Assembly: GCF_030622045.1 (NCBI RefSeq)
Contig: NZ_CP130886.1
Location: forward strand, 4,534,001-4,598,000
Source of the DNA: Planctellipticum variicoloris
GTDB taxonomy: Bacteria > Planctomycetota > Planctomycetia > Planctomycetales > Planctomycetaceae
Direction of reading: 5' to 3'
DNA length: 64,000 nt
The notes beneath the pieces were generated by a model. The model was not told the origin of the DNA, made no database searches, and saw only the letters and a list, made by a program, of their open reading frames with translations. Below are positions 1-9,525 of this stretch, in pieces; the stretch's first letter is position 1, and the number at the start of each line of letters is the position of its first letter. The position numbers and the translations under genes were made by a program.

Positions 1-2
1 TG

Positions 3-113
3 CTGCCGGCCGGCGTGGATGCGGGGACGCATTCGATTGAGGTCCGGGCGACGGATGATTTCGGCCGGACACATACCGACCGGAGGGTGCTGCGGGTGAT
101 TGAGGGGGGCTGA
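3..113 (+). CDS. 3' end of a probable calcineurin-like phosphoesterase (partial)
   Basis: The window opens inside a gene. The 36 codons before the TGA at 111-113 read as a beta-sandwich tail with GTHSIEVRATDDFGR followed by RRVLRV. This resembles the C-terminal domain that follows the catalytic domain in secreted calcineurin-like phosphoesterases. The catalytic part lies outside the window, so the family assignment rests on this tail alone and is tentative. The next gene starts 87 bases downstream on the same strand. Confidence 0.45.
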   Translation: MPAGVDAGTHSIEVRATDDFGRTHTDRRVLRVIEGG

Positions 114-200
114 GAGGCATTCCACATACCGAGTGAGTTAATCGAACGCACCGGCTGCGGTTAGCTCTTCAGAACCGAGCAATCGGACTGGAGAGAATCC

Positions 201-1046
201 GTGACCGGTGCGACTTCGTTTTCGGAGCCAATAATCAGCGTCGTCTGGCCGCGGTGGCTGGTCATGTGGATGATCGCAGTCGCCGTCTACGCACTGTTGA
301 AGTGGTTGAGCTGGCAGACGTCCCCGACGACGCACGTGCCGGCCTGGAAACACGCTGCGTATCTGCTGGCCTGGCCCGGAATGGACGCTGGCGCATTCCT
401 GCGCCTATCCCCAGCGGTCGTCGTCCGCCCGTCACTGGCAGAATGGGGCTTCGCGGCTACCAAGCTCTCTCTTGGACTGCTGACTTTATTTTTCAATTCC
501 GAGTTCCTGTCCGACTGCGATCCGTACCTCCTCGGCTGGATCGGCATGGTCGGTCTTGTGCTGACGCTGCACTTCGGACTGTTTCACCTGCTGTCGTGCG
601 TCTGGCGATGCGCAGGCATCAACGCAGCTCCGCTGATGGACTGGCCGGTCGCCTCCACCAGCCTCAGCGAGTTCTGGGGCCGGCGGTGGAACCGGGCCTT
701 TCGCGACCTAACTCACCGCTTCGTGTTTCGTCCGCTGCTGCCGCGGCTGGGAGCAACCGGCGCACTCTGGGCGGGATTTGCCCTGAGCGGCCTTGTCCAT
801 GATCTGGTGATCTCGCTGCCGGCCGGCGGCGGTTGGGGACTCCCAACCCTCTATTTCTTGCTGCAGAGCGCAGGCATCACCTGCGAGCGCAGCCGACGGG
901 GGCAGCGACTCGGCCTCGGTCGCGGCATACGCGGATGGTTGTTCACGGCAACCGTCCTGCTGCTCCCGGTCCCGCTGCTGTTTCACCGCCCGTTTGCCGT
1001 CAACGTGATCGTTTCTTTCCTGCAGGCCCTGGGAGCCGCAACATGA
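201..1046 (+). CDS. Wax-synthase/MBOAT-like membrane O-acyltransferase
   Basis: A 281-residue polytopic membrane protein with hydrophobic segments near residues 15-35, 85-100, 110-135, 185-210 and 245-275. The block FWGRRWNRAFRDL (about 158-170) followed by SGLVHD with His200 matches the wax-synthase-like domain of membrane-bound O-acyltransferases, in which that His is the probable catalytic residue. It would transfer an acyl group to a lipid or exported substrate at the membrane; the substrate cannot be read from the sequence. The start is GTG at 201. The stop overlaps the next gene's start by four bases (ATGA), so the two are probably translated together. Confidence 0.75.
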   Translation: MTGATSFSEPIISVVWPRWLVMWMIAVAVYALLKWLSWQTSPTTHVPAWKHAAYLLAWPGMDAGAFLRLSPAVVVRPSLAEWGFAATKLSLGLLTLFFNSEFLSDCDPYLLGWIGMVGLVLTLHFGLFHLLSCVWRCAGINAAPLMDWPVASTSLSEFWGRRWNRAFRDLTHRFVFRPLLPRLGATGALWAGFALSGLVHDLVISLPAGGGWGLPTLYFLLQSAGITCERSRRGQRLGLGRGIRGWLFTATVLLLPVPLLFHRPFAVNVIVSFLQALGAAT

Positions 1047-1444
1047 CACTTGCCGATGCAATCTTCTGGACCGGGGCCGGGCAGCTTTGCGTACTGGTCG
1101 CCTCGGCCCTGGTGCCAATTCAGCTCGACTGGCGAATTCAGCTTGCCGGGCTGCCGCCGTTGCTGCGGCAACTCTTCTGGATCTATGGCGGCTATATCGT
1201 GCTGTCGATTATGAGCCTTGGCGTTATCTGCCTGAGCTGTGCGGAAGAGCTCGCCGAAGGGAGTCCGCTGTCTCGGTCGTTCTGCGCGTACGGCCTGCTG
1301 TTCTGGGGAGTCCGGCTGGGACTTCAGCCGTTTCTCGCTACGGGTCCGCATCTGACGACCTGGTGGCTGCGAGCCGGGTATCACCTGCTGACGGTGTTGT
1401 TTGGTGGCTTTACCGCAACCTATGCGTGGGGTGTATTTCATTAA
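1043..1444 (+). CDS. Small polytopic membrane protein coupled to the acyltransferase
   Basis: 133 residues starting at the ATG that overlaps the acyltransferase stop (ATGA at 1043-1046). About four hydrophobic stretches are visible: residues 5-25, 45-65, 80-95 and 110-130. No family is recognised. The four-base overlap indicates translational coupling, so I infer a partner or accessory subunit of the acyltransferase. The frame stays open upstream to 833, but that region lies inside the acyltransferase gene and shows no better start. Confidence 0.65.
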   Translation: MTLADAIFWTGAGQLCVLVASALVPIQLDWRIQLAGLPPLLRQLFWIYGGYIVLSIMSLGVICLSCAEELAEGSPLSRSFCAYGLLFWGVRLGLQPFLATGPHLTTWWLRAGYHLLTVLFGGFTATYAWGVFH

Positions 1445-1621
1445 GACGGGACAGAACGTCAGTGCACGAAATGTCGCCGGCGAAAAAAGATCCTCGACGG
1501 GGAGTGGTCGAGTCACATCTTGCGCCTAGAAATCTGCTGAAACTCACCGGTGAGAACGTGCGGTTTCTCCTCCCCGACAAACGTAGACATCAGGCGGCCG
1601 AGCGCCGCGAAAGGGTTTATC

Positions 1622-2215
1622 ATGCTCCATCAACGTTGGATTGCAGTTGCGGCTGTCGCCGCCGTCGTCAGTCTGTCCGCCAGCTCCGCCGAAGCCGGCA
1701 AGTGCCGCCAGAACTCGCGGAAGGCGATGCGTCAGACGCAGACTGTCGCCTACCACCAGCCGGCCGTGGCCCTTGTCGCGGCGGTCGCGGTGGCGGCAGC
1801 GCCTGAGAAGAAGGATATCATCGATACCGCGGTCGCCGCGGGCAGCTTCAAGACGCTCGCTGCGGCCCTGAAGGCCGCCGATCTGATCGACACGCTCAAG
1901 GGCAAGGGCCCGTTCACCGTTTTCGCGCCGACGGATGAGGCTTTCGCTAAGCTGCCGGCCGGCACGGTCGAAGACCTGCTGAAGCCGGAGAACAAGGCGA
2001 AGCTGGTTTCGATCCTCACATACCATGTCGTCGCGGGCAAAGTGATGGCCGCCGACGTCGTCAAGCTGAAGGAAGCGAAGACCGTTCAGGGGAAGGCCGC
2101 CAAGATCACCGTCAAGGGCGGGAAGGTCATGGTCGACGGGGCGAACGTCGTGAAGACCGACATCGAGACGTCGAACGGCGTGATTCACGTGATCGACGCG
2201 GTCATCCTGCCGTAA
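1622..2215 (+). CDS. Secreted fasciclin (FAS1) domain protein
   Basis: 197 residues. The first 27 form a signal peptide (MLHQRW, then a hydrophobic alanine/valine run ending SSAEA). After a linker, one FAS1 domain spans about residues 60-195. It has the H1 motif [10 protein letters not shown], the YHVV block and the closing [12 protein letters not shown]1 domains mediate cell-surface or matrix adhesion. The ATG at 1622 was chosen because the signal peptide begins there; the frame opens at 1550 but the extra residues precede the hydrophobic core. No neighbour obviously shares its function. Confidence 0.9.
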   Translation: MLHQRWIAVAAVAAVVSLSASSAEAGKCRQNSRKAMRQTQTVAYHQPAVALVAAVAVAAAPEKKDIIDTAVAAGSFKTLAAALKAADLIDTLKGKGPFTVFAPTDEAFAKLPAGTVEDLLKPENKAKLVSILTYHVVAGKVMAADVVKLKEAKTVQGKAAKITVKGGKVMVDGANVVKTDIETSNGVIHVIDAVILP

Positions 2216-2580
2216 GCGTCTGAACGAGATTTGACTGATGGCAGGTTGTCCGTTGCAGATTCGTTGAGCGTTGAGGGTTGAGCGTCGACGAAGATGACGA
2301 CAAAAGACAAATCAGCCCACATGCGTCAAGTGGCGAGGGAGTCGATTCAGCCCGGTTGGGCCAGTGGCTGAACGCGGAACTTCTGAGAGAGAACGGGCGG
2401 AGTCGCAGTGCGGCTTCGCCTGTTCGCGTTTCGGCGAAAGAGGATTGACCGCGGAGCGGACACGAAAGCGAATCAACCACGAATTGCACGAATGGACGCG
2501 AATGAAGCCGATGCGGTCGTATGGCAGAGGCACGGAAGGGACTGGTCAGGACTGGCTTGTTGAGAGCGGAGCTGCAGTTC

Positions 2581-2715
2581 GGCAGGTGGGAGCCTGCCCA
2601 GCGGACTGGGACTGAGGAAGTCGGGCCAGAGCGAGGCGGAGCCTCGAAAGACGGGCGTTCCCAGGCGGAGCCTGGGAACGAGGAAAAGGATCAAGAATGG
2701 CCGGCAGAGCCGGCC
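2581..2715. repeat. REP-like hairpin cluster A
   Basis: The interval 2216-2721 has no convincing gene. Its second half holds four short near-perfect hairpins: 2581-2598 (GGCAGG/CCTGCC), 2632-2646 (CGAGGC/GCCTCG), 2657-2679 (GTTCCCAGGC-GGA-GCCTGGGAAC) and 2699-2715 (GGCCGGC/GCCGGCC). Three share a central (G/A)GAG next to GCC. The 23-base element recurs exactly at 25011-25033 and in inverted orientation at 60587-60609, so this is a dispersed family of REP-like palindromes. I see nothing assignable in 2216-2580. Confidence 0.75.
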
Positions 2716-2721
2716 CTACCC

Positions 2722-3516
2722 TCAGAGGAGTTCACCCTGCCAGACGGTGACGGCCTGGCCGCCGAGGATGACGCGGTCTCCCTGGGGCTTCAGGCGGAGG
2801 ACGCCGCCGCGGGTCGAGATCTGGTGGGCCAGCAGTTCGGTTTTCCCGAGTTGCTCGGCCCAGTAGGGGGCGAGGCAGCAGTGGGCGGAGCCGCAGACCG
2901 GGTCCTCGTCGACGCCGACCGCCGGCGCGAAGAAACGGGAGACGAAGTCATACGGAGCGCCATCGGATCTGGCCGTGACGATCACGCCTCGCGTGGGAAC
3001 TTCGCCCAGTCGGCGGAAATCGGGTCGGACGGACTTGACCGCGGCGGGCGAGTCGAGCACCACGAGGTGGTCGAAGCGTGTCTTTCCGACGAACAGCGGA
3101 TCGCGAACTCCCAGCGCCTCCAGCACGCCGGGGCTGGGGGGAGCTTCGGCGGCCGGCAGAGCCGGGAAGTTGAGTTCGAGGAATTCTCCGGCCCGGTCGC
3201 AGGTCAGGAGTCCGCTCTTCGTATGAAATCGGAGCTGGCGATCTGCGGGGGCCGTCCCGGAGGACCAGAGGGCGTGGGCGGTCGCCAGCGTGGCGTGGCC
3301 ACAGAGGTCGACTTCGACGGTCGGCGTGAACCAGCGGAGTTCGAGGTCTTCGCCGAGGGGCCGGACAAACGCGGTTTCGGAAAGATTCATTTCGGCGGCA
3401 ACCGACTGCATCCAGTCGGCAGGAGCGGCGTCGTCCAGCCAGCAGACGGCGGCGGGATTTCCGGCAAAGGGGCGGTCGGTAAAGGCATCGACCTGCCAGC
3501 AGCGGACTCGGGGCAT
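2722..3516 (-). CDS. PhzF family isomerase
   Basis: 264 residues of the PhzF/diaminopimelate-epimerase-like fold, cytosolic, isomerising or epimerising small acids; the substrate is unknown. N-terminal VDAFTDRPFAGNPAAV, the catalytic Glu47 in NLSETAFV, DLCGHATLATAH (second active-site loop) and the late DEDPVCGSAHCCL block are all present. Length is usual for the family (260-300). The frame extends upstream to 3990, but the family begins at MPRVRCWQVDAF and an AGAGG site precedes the ATG at 3516. It diverges from the gene at 3671. Confidence 0.88.
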   Translation of the reverse strand: MPRVRCWQVDAFTDRPFAGNPAAVCWLDDAAPADWMQSVAAEMNLSETAFVRPLGEDLELRWFTPTVEVDLCGHATLATAHALWSSGTAPADRQLRFHTKSGLLTCDRAGEFLELNFPALPAAEAPPSPGVLEALGVRDPLFVGKTRFDHLVVLDSPAAVKSVRPDFRRLGEVPTRGVIVTARSDGAPYDFVSRFFAPAVGVDEDPVCGSAHCCLAPYWAEQLGKTELLAHQISTRGGVLRLKPQGDRVILGGQAVTVWQGELL

Positions 3517-3670
3517 GGCGAACCTCTGCGGTTTTGAAGTTGTCCTGCAATGGGATTTCGTCTGTGATCGACGACACTCATTCCTACGAGCAGGTTCGCA
3601 CACAGCGGGCGATTGGTGAAGCGCGAACCGCCATTCCACCGACCTGACGTTTCCGTTCGAGGCTGTTTCG

Positions 3671-4531
3671 ATGCCCACCAATCCTCCTCTGCCGCCGATC
3701 CTTGTGGCCGACCTGTTTCCAACGATCAGCGATCGGTTGCTGGAGCTCCTGCGTTCCCTCGAACCGGCAGAATGGCATCTGCCCACCAGCAGTTCCCGGC
3801 GGATGGTCAAGGATGTCGCGAGCCATCTCCTTGATGGAAGTCTCCGCCGGCTGTCCATGCAACGGGATCGATACAGGTCGCCAGACCGCAATGACGGCTT
3901 GCGGGATGAGGAATCGCTGGTCGAATTCCTGAATCGTCTGAACGCCGACTGGGACCGGGCGACTCGTCGGCTTAGTCCGCAAGTTCTCATTGAATTGATC
4001 GAATGGGCTGATGCCGGCGTGGCAGCCCTGTTTCAATCGCTCGACCCGTGGGGCACGGCGATCTTTCCGGTCGCCTGGGCTGGTGAGCTCCACTCGCCGA
4101 ACTGGATGGACGTCGCTCGCGAATTCACCGAGAAGTGGCACCACACCCAGCAGATTTTTGAGGCGACGGGACGCGAGAGCACGATTGTTGAACGCCGACT
4201 GATGAATCCGTGCCTGGAGACTTTTCTCAGGGCGCTGCCATGGACGTATCAGGATTTCGACGCGGCCGACGGCAGCACGCTGGCCATTGATGTCACTGGA
4301 GAAGCCGGCGGGACGTGGCATCTCGAACGGACTTCGGATGGCTGGCAGCAGGTTCCGTCAGCGCGCAGAACGCCTCACGCGACAGTCACTCTGTCGGCAC
4401 TTGATCTTTGGAGACTGGTGACCAAACGTCGGTCAACAGCGAAGGTGCGACAGCTACTGCCAGTGATTCGAATTGACGGAGATCATGACCTCGCGGACCG
4501 GTTCCTGACTATGACTTCGATGATGGTTTAA
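3671..4531 (+). CDS. Maleylpyruvate isomerase N-terminal / DinB-fold protein
   Basis: 286 residues, cytosolic. It matches the TIGR03083-type family: an N-terminal four-helix DinB-like bundle (about 10-170) with VKDVASHLLDGS, and a second His-rich helix near EKWHHTQQI. A C-terminal SCP2-like half (about 195-285) has TWHLERTSDGW and RIDGDHDLADRFLTM. The histidines could form the metal site of the fold. Some relatives are thiol-dependent transferases, but the reaction here is unknown. The next DinB-fold gene begins 33 bases downstream, so the two probably form an operon. Confidence 0.75.
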   Translation: MPTNPPLPPILVADLFPTISDRLLELLRSLEPAEWHLPTSSSRRMVKDVASHLLDGSLRRLSMQRDRYRSPDRNDGLRDEESLVEFLNRLNADWDRATRRLSPQVLIELIEWADAGVAALFQSLDPWGTAIFPVAWAGELHSPNWMDVAREFTEKWHHTQQIFEATGRESTIVERRLMNPCLETFLRALPWTYQDFDAADGSTLAIDVTGEAGGTWHLERTSDGWQQVPSARRTPHATVTLSALDLWRLVTKRRSTAKVRQLLPVIRIDGDHDLADRFLTMTSMMV

Positions 4532-4564
4532 CGCCCTTCACGTCGACCGAGGACTGATTCAATC

Positions 4565-5116
4565 ATGAATGCCGTCGATCTGGTCCGCAGGCTGCACCAG
4601 CACCGCCACTGGGTCAATGACCGATTGTTGTCGGTTGCGGACACGCTGCCGGACGAGGCGCTGCGCCGGTCCCTGCCGATCGGGCAGGGTTCGATCTGGA
4701 AATCGCTGCTGCATCTGTATGCGGCGGAATTTGTCTGGCTGGAAACGCTGCTCGGCAATGAGAGTCCCGTGGCGGACGGGGATCTGCCGGGGCAGCTTCC
4801 GGGCAATCAGGCAGGCCCCGGCGCCTGCCAGTCGCTGACGGAGCTCCGCACGTGGTGGAATCGTCTGCAGGAACGCTGGGAAGCTTATCTGCAGCGGCTC
4901 TCCGAGAAGGACCTGGAGGATGTTGTTTACAAATTCAGCACCAGTTCCGGGGCTGGCCGGCGGTTCGGCAGCCGCCGGGCGGACGTTCTGCTGCACGTCT
5001 GCACGCACGCGCAGTACACGACGGCCCAGGTCAACAACATGTTTCGCCAGCTCGGCGCGGCGGCGATCCCGGACGTGATGCTGATCACGCTGGCGCGGCA
5101 GGAACCGGCAACATAA
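4565..5116 (+). CDS. DinB family protein
   Basis: 183 residues, single DinB/YfiT-like four-helix bundle. A helix with HRHWVNDRLL opens it, LLHLYAAEFVWLETLL contributes the first metal-type His, and HVCTHAQYTTAQVNNMFRQLG carries the closing HxxxH-like pair. Members are presumed metal-dependent thiol or damage-response enzymes with no defined reaction here. It lies 33 bases after another DinB-fold gene and ends 18 bases from the convergent histidine kinase. Confidence 0.8.
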   Translation: MNAVDLVRRLHQHRHWVNDRLLSVADTLPDEALRRSLPIGQGSIWKSLLHLYAAEFVWLETLLGNESPVADGDLPGQLPGNQAGPGACQSLTELRTWWNRLQERWEAYLQRLSEKDLEDVVYKFSTSSGAGRRFGSRRADVLLHVCTHAQYTTAQVNNMFRQLGAAAIPDVMLITLARQEPAT

Positions 5117-5134
5117 CGAGCGTCCTCGATGCGA

Positions 5135-6877
5135 TCAGCCGTTCATCGCGGAGTCGTCAAAGGTGGCCGCACGGAGCTGATCGACGAGCATATGCCGTTC
5201 GAGCACCGCGATCAGTTGATTGCGATCGACCGGCTTGGTCAGGTATTCGTCGCAGCCGGCCGCCAGGCTGTTTTTGCGGGCCTGTTCCGTCGTGTCGGCG
5301 GTCACGGCGACGACCGGTCCGCGATATCCCAGGCTGCGAATCGCGGCCGTGGCGGCATAACCGTCCATGACCGGCATCTGCATGTCCATGAGGATGGCAT
5401 CGAACGGCCGATTCTCCTTGATCGCCCCTCGGACGGCATCGACGGCAATGCGCCCATTCTCCGCCGAGGCCAGACTGGCTCCGACCCGCTTCAAAATCCG
5501 CGTGAGCAGCCGGAGATTGCCGGGGTTGTCTTCGGCGACAAGAATTCGTCGTCCTTCGAGTCGGAATCCGATCCGCCCCATCGCGCTGGAAGTGAGTAAT
5601 CGCGGAGCGGCGATCGTCGGCGTTTCCGTCGTTTTGAGGGCGACCCAGAACGAAAACGTCGAACCTCGCCCGGGAACGCTGCTGACTTCCAGGGCGCCCC
5701 CGAGAATTTCGCTGAGCCGACGGCTGAGCGCCAATCCGAGTCCGACGCCCCCGTACGATCTCGTCAGCGAACCATCGACCTGAGAAAACGGAGAGAACAG
5801 CTCTGAGACCTGTCCGGCCGACATGCCGATGCCGGTATCGACGACGTCGACGCGGAGTTGCGGCGGATCGGGAAGCGGGTCAACAAGCAGCCGCACGAGC
5901 ACACCGCCCGAGTGCGTGAATTTCACGGCGTTGTCGACCAAGCTGCTCAGAATCTGACGGAACTTCTGCACGTCGAGCAGAACGGTTTCCGGAACTTCGG
6001 GGGCGATGAAGTGCTGCAACGTCAGTTTCCGCAGCGCCACTGCGGGTTCGAAGCTGCGCAGCACGTCCAGAACGAGCAGCTTGGGCGAAGCCGCTTCTTC
6101 CACGGAATCGGCCAGTCCCGATTCGATTCGAGCCAGGTCCAGAATATCCGTCAGCAAATGCAGCAGGTGGCGGCCATTTGCGACAATCGTGCCAGCAAAT
6201 TCCGGCACGACCGCGGGATCGGGGTCGTCGACCAGTAATTCCGCGAAGCCCAGGATTGCCGTCAGCGGAGTCCGCAGTTCGTGGCTCATGTTCGCGAGGA
6301 ACTCGGACTTGGCTCGGCTGGCGGCTTCGGCGGCTTCCTGGAGTTGTCGCGAACTCTCGACCATCTTCCGCAGTTCCGAGGCCTGGGCGGAGATTTCGAA
6401 TCGCGAGCGAATCAGCGCTTCGTTGGCTTCCAGCAGACTTGTCTCAGCACGCTTCCGTTCGGAAATGTCACGAAGAATCCCGGTGAAGAAGTGGACGTCG
6501 CCGCGCTGCACCTCGGTAATCGAAAGTTCGACGGGAAAGATCGATCCGTCGCTGCGCCGCGCTTCGACCTCGCGTCCGATCCCGATGATCCGGCGTTCGC
6601 CTGTCTGCAAGTAGCGTTGCAGATAGGAATCGTGAGCCGTGCGAAACGGCTCGGGCATCAAGCTGGCAATGTTCCGGCCAATGATCTCGGAAGCCGAGAT
6701 TCGAAACATGCGTTCTGCGGCCGAGTTGAAATCCAGGACGCATCCCTCGGGCGTGATACTGATAATGGCATCGGCGGCCGCCTGGATCAGTGCGTTGTAC
6801 CGAGCCTGCTCGACAGCCAGGCGGAGTTCAGAATCGCCAGATGGAGACTGGCTGGGTGACTGAGAACTCGGCGGCAT
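5135..6877 (-). CDS. PAS-containing hybrid histidine kinase with receiver domain
   Basis: 580 residues, cytosolic. Order: PAS (about 25-140, ending ILRDISERKRAE), coiled linker, HisKA with phosphorylatable His199 in FLANMSHELRTPLT, HATPase (N-box Asn316 in SSLVDNAVKF; G-boxes DTGIGM and GGVGLGLALS), and a C-terminal receiver with Asp450 in AEDN, phospho-acceptor Asp498 in ILMDMQMPVMDG and Lys547 in TKPVD. No membrane segment or output domain is visible, so it probably senses a cytosolic cue and passes phosphate to a partner. A second kinase follows upstream on the same strand and a free receiver lies beyond it. Confidence 0.93.
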   Translation of the reverse strand: MPPSSQSPSQSPSGDSELRLAVEQARYNALIQAAADAIISITPEGCVLDFNSAAERMFRISASEIIGRNIASLMPEPFRTAHDSYLQRYLQTGERRIIGIGREVEARRSDGSIFPVELSITEVQRGDVHFFTGILRDISERKRAETSLLEANEALIRSRFEISAQASELRKMVESSRQLQEAAEAASRAKSEFLANMSHELRTPLTAILGFAELLVDDPDPAVVPEFAGTIVANGRHLLHLLTDILDLARIESGLADSVEEAASPKLLVLDVLRSFEPAVALRKLTLQHFIAPEVPETVLLDVQKFRQILSSLVDNAVKFTHSGGVLVRLLVDPLPDPPQLRVDVVDTGIGMSAGQVSELFSPFSQVDGSLTRSYGGVGLGLALSRRLSEILGGALEVSSVPGRGSTFSFWVALKTTETPTIAAPRLLTSSAMGRIGFRLEGRRILVAEDNPGNLRLLTRILKRVGASLASAENGRIAVDAVRGAIKENRPFDAILMDMQMPVMDGYAATAAIRSLGYRGPVVAVTADTTEQARKNSLAAGCDEYLTKPVDRNQLIAVLERHMLVDQLRAATFDDSAMNG

Positions 6878-7100
6878 TTCATCTCGCTTCCTACGATTGC
6901 AATCGGATGGGCCCGGCCCGGCGCAGGGTCTGCGAGGAATCTGAGGGGTTCATTCATCGCGAATGCGGACGGAATTGAAGAGCACGATCTTAATACGTCC
7001 AATTTTAACAGGCAATTATGAGGCAAAATTCGTCTCGGGACTCTGATCCGGTTTGATCGATCCGCCTAGAAACTTGCGGCGTTGCCGTCGCAGTTCGCTC

Positions 7101-8459
7101 TCAGGCCCCCGACGCCGGCTGTCTTGCGGATGCCGGACCTGCTTCTGCAGGCCGTAGCCGGGCCACGTTGATGTTCAGCGAAAATGTTGAGCCTTTTCCG
7201 GGGAGGCTGGCGACCGTAATTCTTCCGCCGAGAAGTTCGGCGAGACGCTGACTGATGGCCAATCCGAGGCCGGTGCCTCCGAAACGTCGCGTCATTGAGG
7301 AGTCGGCCTGACCAAAAGGTTCGAAGAGTCGAGCGATCTGCTCGGACGTCAGTCCGATGCCGGAGTCGTCAACCTCATAGATCAGTCGAAGTCGTTCCGG
7401 CTCAGCCCGTTCCGAGCGAATCGTGACTCTGACGCCCCCCGACTCGGTGAACTTGATCGCGTTCCCGACCAGGTTGATCAGAATCTGCCGCAGTCGTGTC
7501 GGATCGGACAGAATCGCGTCGGGGAGATCATCCGCGGTCGTCAGCGTCAGTTCCAGATTCCGCTCGCAGGCCCGTCCGCGCAACAGGGAAACCACCTCCT
7601 CCGCGGCCAAAGTCGGCGAAACCGGGATCAATTCGACGGAGAGCTTTCCCGCTTCAATCTTGGACAGATCGAGAATCTCGTTCACGATCTCCAGCAGATG
7701 CCGGCCGTTGCGCAGGATCGTGCCCGCCGCGTGCTCGACGAGGTCATCGTCGCGGTCTTCGTCCTGCAGCATCTCGGCATAACCGAGGATCGCAGTCATC
7801 GGCGTCCGCAGTTCGTGGCTCATATTGGCCAGAAATTGATTCTTCACGACATCTGCAGCCCGCGCCTGAATCAGCGCTTCGTCGAGCACTTTTCTCGCGT
7901 TCTGCTCGAACCGATGGAACAGCAGCGAGAAGCTCAGAACGCACAGGACGAGACCGGCTAATCCTGACGCCTGGAGAAATTTCAGACTCTCGGGGGTCGT
8001 TTCGTCGACGAGGGGAACTCCGGGGATTCCCCCGAGGTAGAGAATTGCGCACGCGGCAATGCTGGCGGCAGACCAGCAGAGGCTGGCGCGCAGTCCCGAC
8101 AGGTTGATCGCGATCAAGGGGATTGTCGCGAACCAGGACATCGCCGGCGAGTTGGTGCCGCCCCCCAGGTAAGAGAGCGTAAAATAGACGTAGAAAGCAA
8201 TACCGATGAACGCATGCCGTCCCAGGCTGATATTGCCGATCAGCCGGAAGACCACCAGGTTCGACAGCAGCAACAGCCCCGTCAACAGGGTGTTCAGCGC
8301 GGAATAGCGGGCTCCGAAGCCCCAGAAGATGACCGCGTAGATCGGGACCCAGAACAGGAGGGCCACGTCGAACAGAATGATGCGCCGCGCCTCGCGGAAG
8401 CGATCCGGAATCTCGCGCAGCGCGGGAGGAACAAAGAGTGACCAGAGGTCAACGGACAT
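7101..8459 (-). CDS. Membrane-bound sensor histidine kinase
   Basis: 452 residues. About six hydrophobic helices fill residues 28-185, a short coiled linker follows, then HisKA with His215 in FLANMSHELRTPMT and a HATPase domain (QILINLVGNAIKF, DDSGIGL, GGTGLGLAIS). No receiver is fused. The start at MSVDLW (8459) was chosen for its ATG and a GGAG site 7 bases before it; the frame opens at a TTG (8501). Its kinase core closely resembles that of the hybrid kinase at 5135-6877. The likely partner is that kinase's receiver or the stand-alone receiver at 8852. Confidence 0.88.
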   Translation of the reverse strand: MSVDLWSLFVPPALREIPDRFREARRIILFDVALLFWVPIYAVIFWGFGARYSALNTLLTGLLLLSNLVVFRLIGNISLGRHAFIGIAFYVYFTLSYLGGGTNSPAMSWFATIPLIAINLSGLRASLCWSAASIAACAILYLGGIPGVPLVDETTPESLKFLQASGLAGLVLCVLSFSLLFHRFEQNARKVLDEALIQARAADVVKNQFLANMSHELRTPMTAILGYAEMLQDEDRDDDLVEHAAGTILRNGRHLLEIVNEILDLSKIEAGKLSVELIPVSPTLAAEEVVSLLRGRACERNLELTLTTADDLPDAILSDPTRLRQILINLVGNAIKFTESGGVRVTIRSERAEPERLRLIYEVDDSGIGLTSEQIARLFEPFGQADSSMTRRFGGTGLGLAISQRLAELLGGRITVASLPGKGSTFSLNINVARLRPAEAGPASARQPASGA

Positions 8460-8851
8460 CGACCGGCTCCGCGCCCTTCGGCGGCTGAAATCGTTACGCA
8501 ATCAATTCGCGCTGAAGCGGAGCGGTCGCTCAGACGGCTATCGTCAAGTTTGTCTCAGATTGGCGAGAAAAACTCCTCGTCGAGCCCCCTGTTGGCAGGG
8601 AATCTCGAGATGGGGCGGGCTTCTGACGCTTCTGAGGCTGGTGTCGAAGTTCAAGGTGGCCTGCGAACCACGAACGAGCGGCGTCCGAACACGTCATTCG
8701 GAGTCGCCGACGGGAAAGTTGACACGAGCCGCCAACTGCCCTTGATGGACGTAGCCCGACTTTGCAAGATCACGAACTCTGCGAGTTCTTCGCCCGAGAT
8801 TCTAGAATTCCTCGTTGCAATCATGGCCCTTTCTGGAAGTCGCCCCCCGCA
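8460..8851. other. Divergent intergenic region
   Basis: About 390 bases separate the membrane kinase (leftward) from the receiver gene (rightward). I see no open frame with protein-like composition, no RNA gene and no clear operator. It presumably holds the two divergent promoters. Confidence 0.5.
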
Positions 8852-9271
8852 GTGAGCCGTCTTGCAGACTCACCATCGCCGATTCACGCTCAGTTACTCC
8901 ATGGCCGCGTCTTAGTTGTTGACGACAACGTGGACCATCGGAACATGTTGATGCTTTTTCTCGTGCGAGCGGGAGCTGACGTCGTCTGCGCCGAGAATGG
9001 TCAGCAGGCGCTGGAAATCGTCGAGCGGACTCTCCGTTCGGACGCCAAGATCGATCTCGTCGTGACCGACCTGATGATGCCTGGCATGAACGGAACGGAC
9101 CTTGCCGAGGCCGTTCGCGACCGCGGCTGGACGATCCCCCTGATCGCCTGCAGCGCTGCGGTCATGCCGGAAGAGCAGGCCGCGTGCCTGTCGGCTGGCT
9201 GTAACGCCTTTGTTCCCAAGCCGATCCGACGAATGGACTTCCTGGAAACGTGCGCCGAATGGTTGCGATGA
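8852..9271 (+). CDS. Single-domain response regulator (receiver only)
   Basis: 139 residues from a GTG at 8852, nearly all one CheY-like receiver. Asp24/Asp25 (LVVDDN), phospho-acceptor Asp73 (VTDLMMPGMNG), Ser101 and Lys123 (FVPKPIRR) are intact. There is no output domain, so it probably acts by protein contact or as a phosphorelay intermediate for the kinases at 5135 and 7101. The frame opens 30 codons earlier at a TTG (8762), but those residues are not receiver-like; the start is uncertain. Confidence 0.82.
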   Translation: MSRLADSPSPIHAQLLHGRVLVVDDNVDHRNMLMLFLVRAGADVVCAENGQQALEIVERTLRSDAKIDLVVTDLMMPGMNGTDLAEAVRDRGWTIPLIACSAAVMPEEQAACLSAGCNAFVPKPIRRMDFLETCAEWLR

Positions 9272-9525
9272 ACTCGCGTGTGGGGGCCTGAGGGGCCGAA
9301 CCAGCCACGGTCGGTAAAACGGGATCAGGCCCCGTCGAAGTCCCAGTTTATGGGATCGAATCTGCCCGCAGTTCTTGACAAAACAACGCCTATTGATATG
9401 TTGCATGGTGGTGTCATGAACTGATTTCGCCGATTTCAGTTCCCGCGGCGGGGAGTTGGCTGGTCACTCCCGGCCGTCCGATCCGCCCCGTGGGGGTCTA
9501 TCAGCAATTGCCGGAGTGTTGATCG

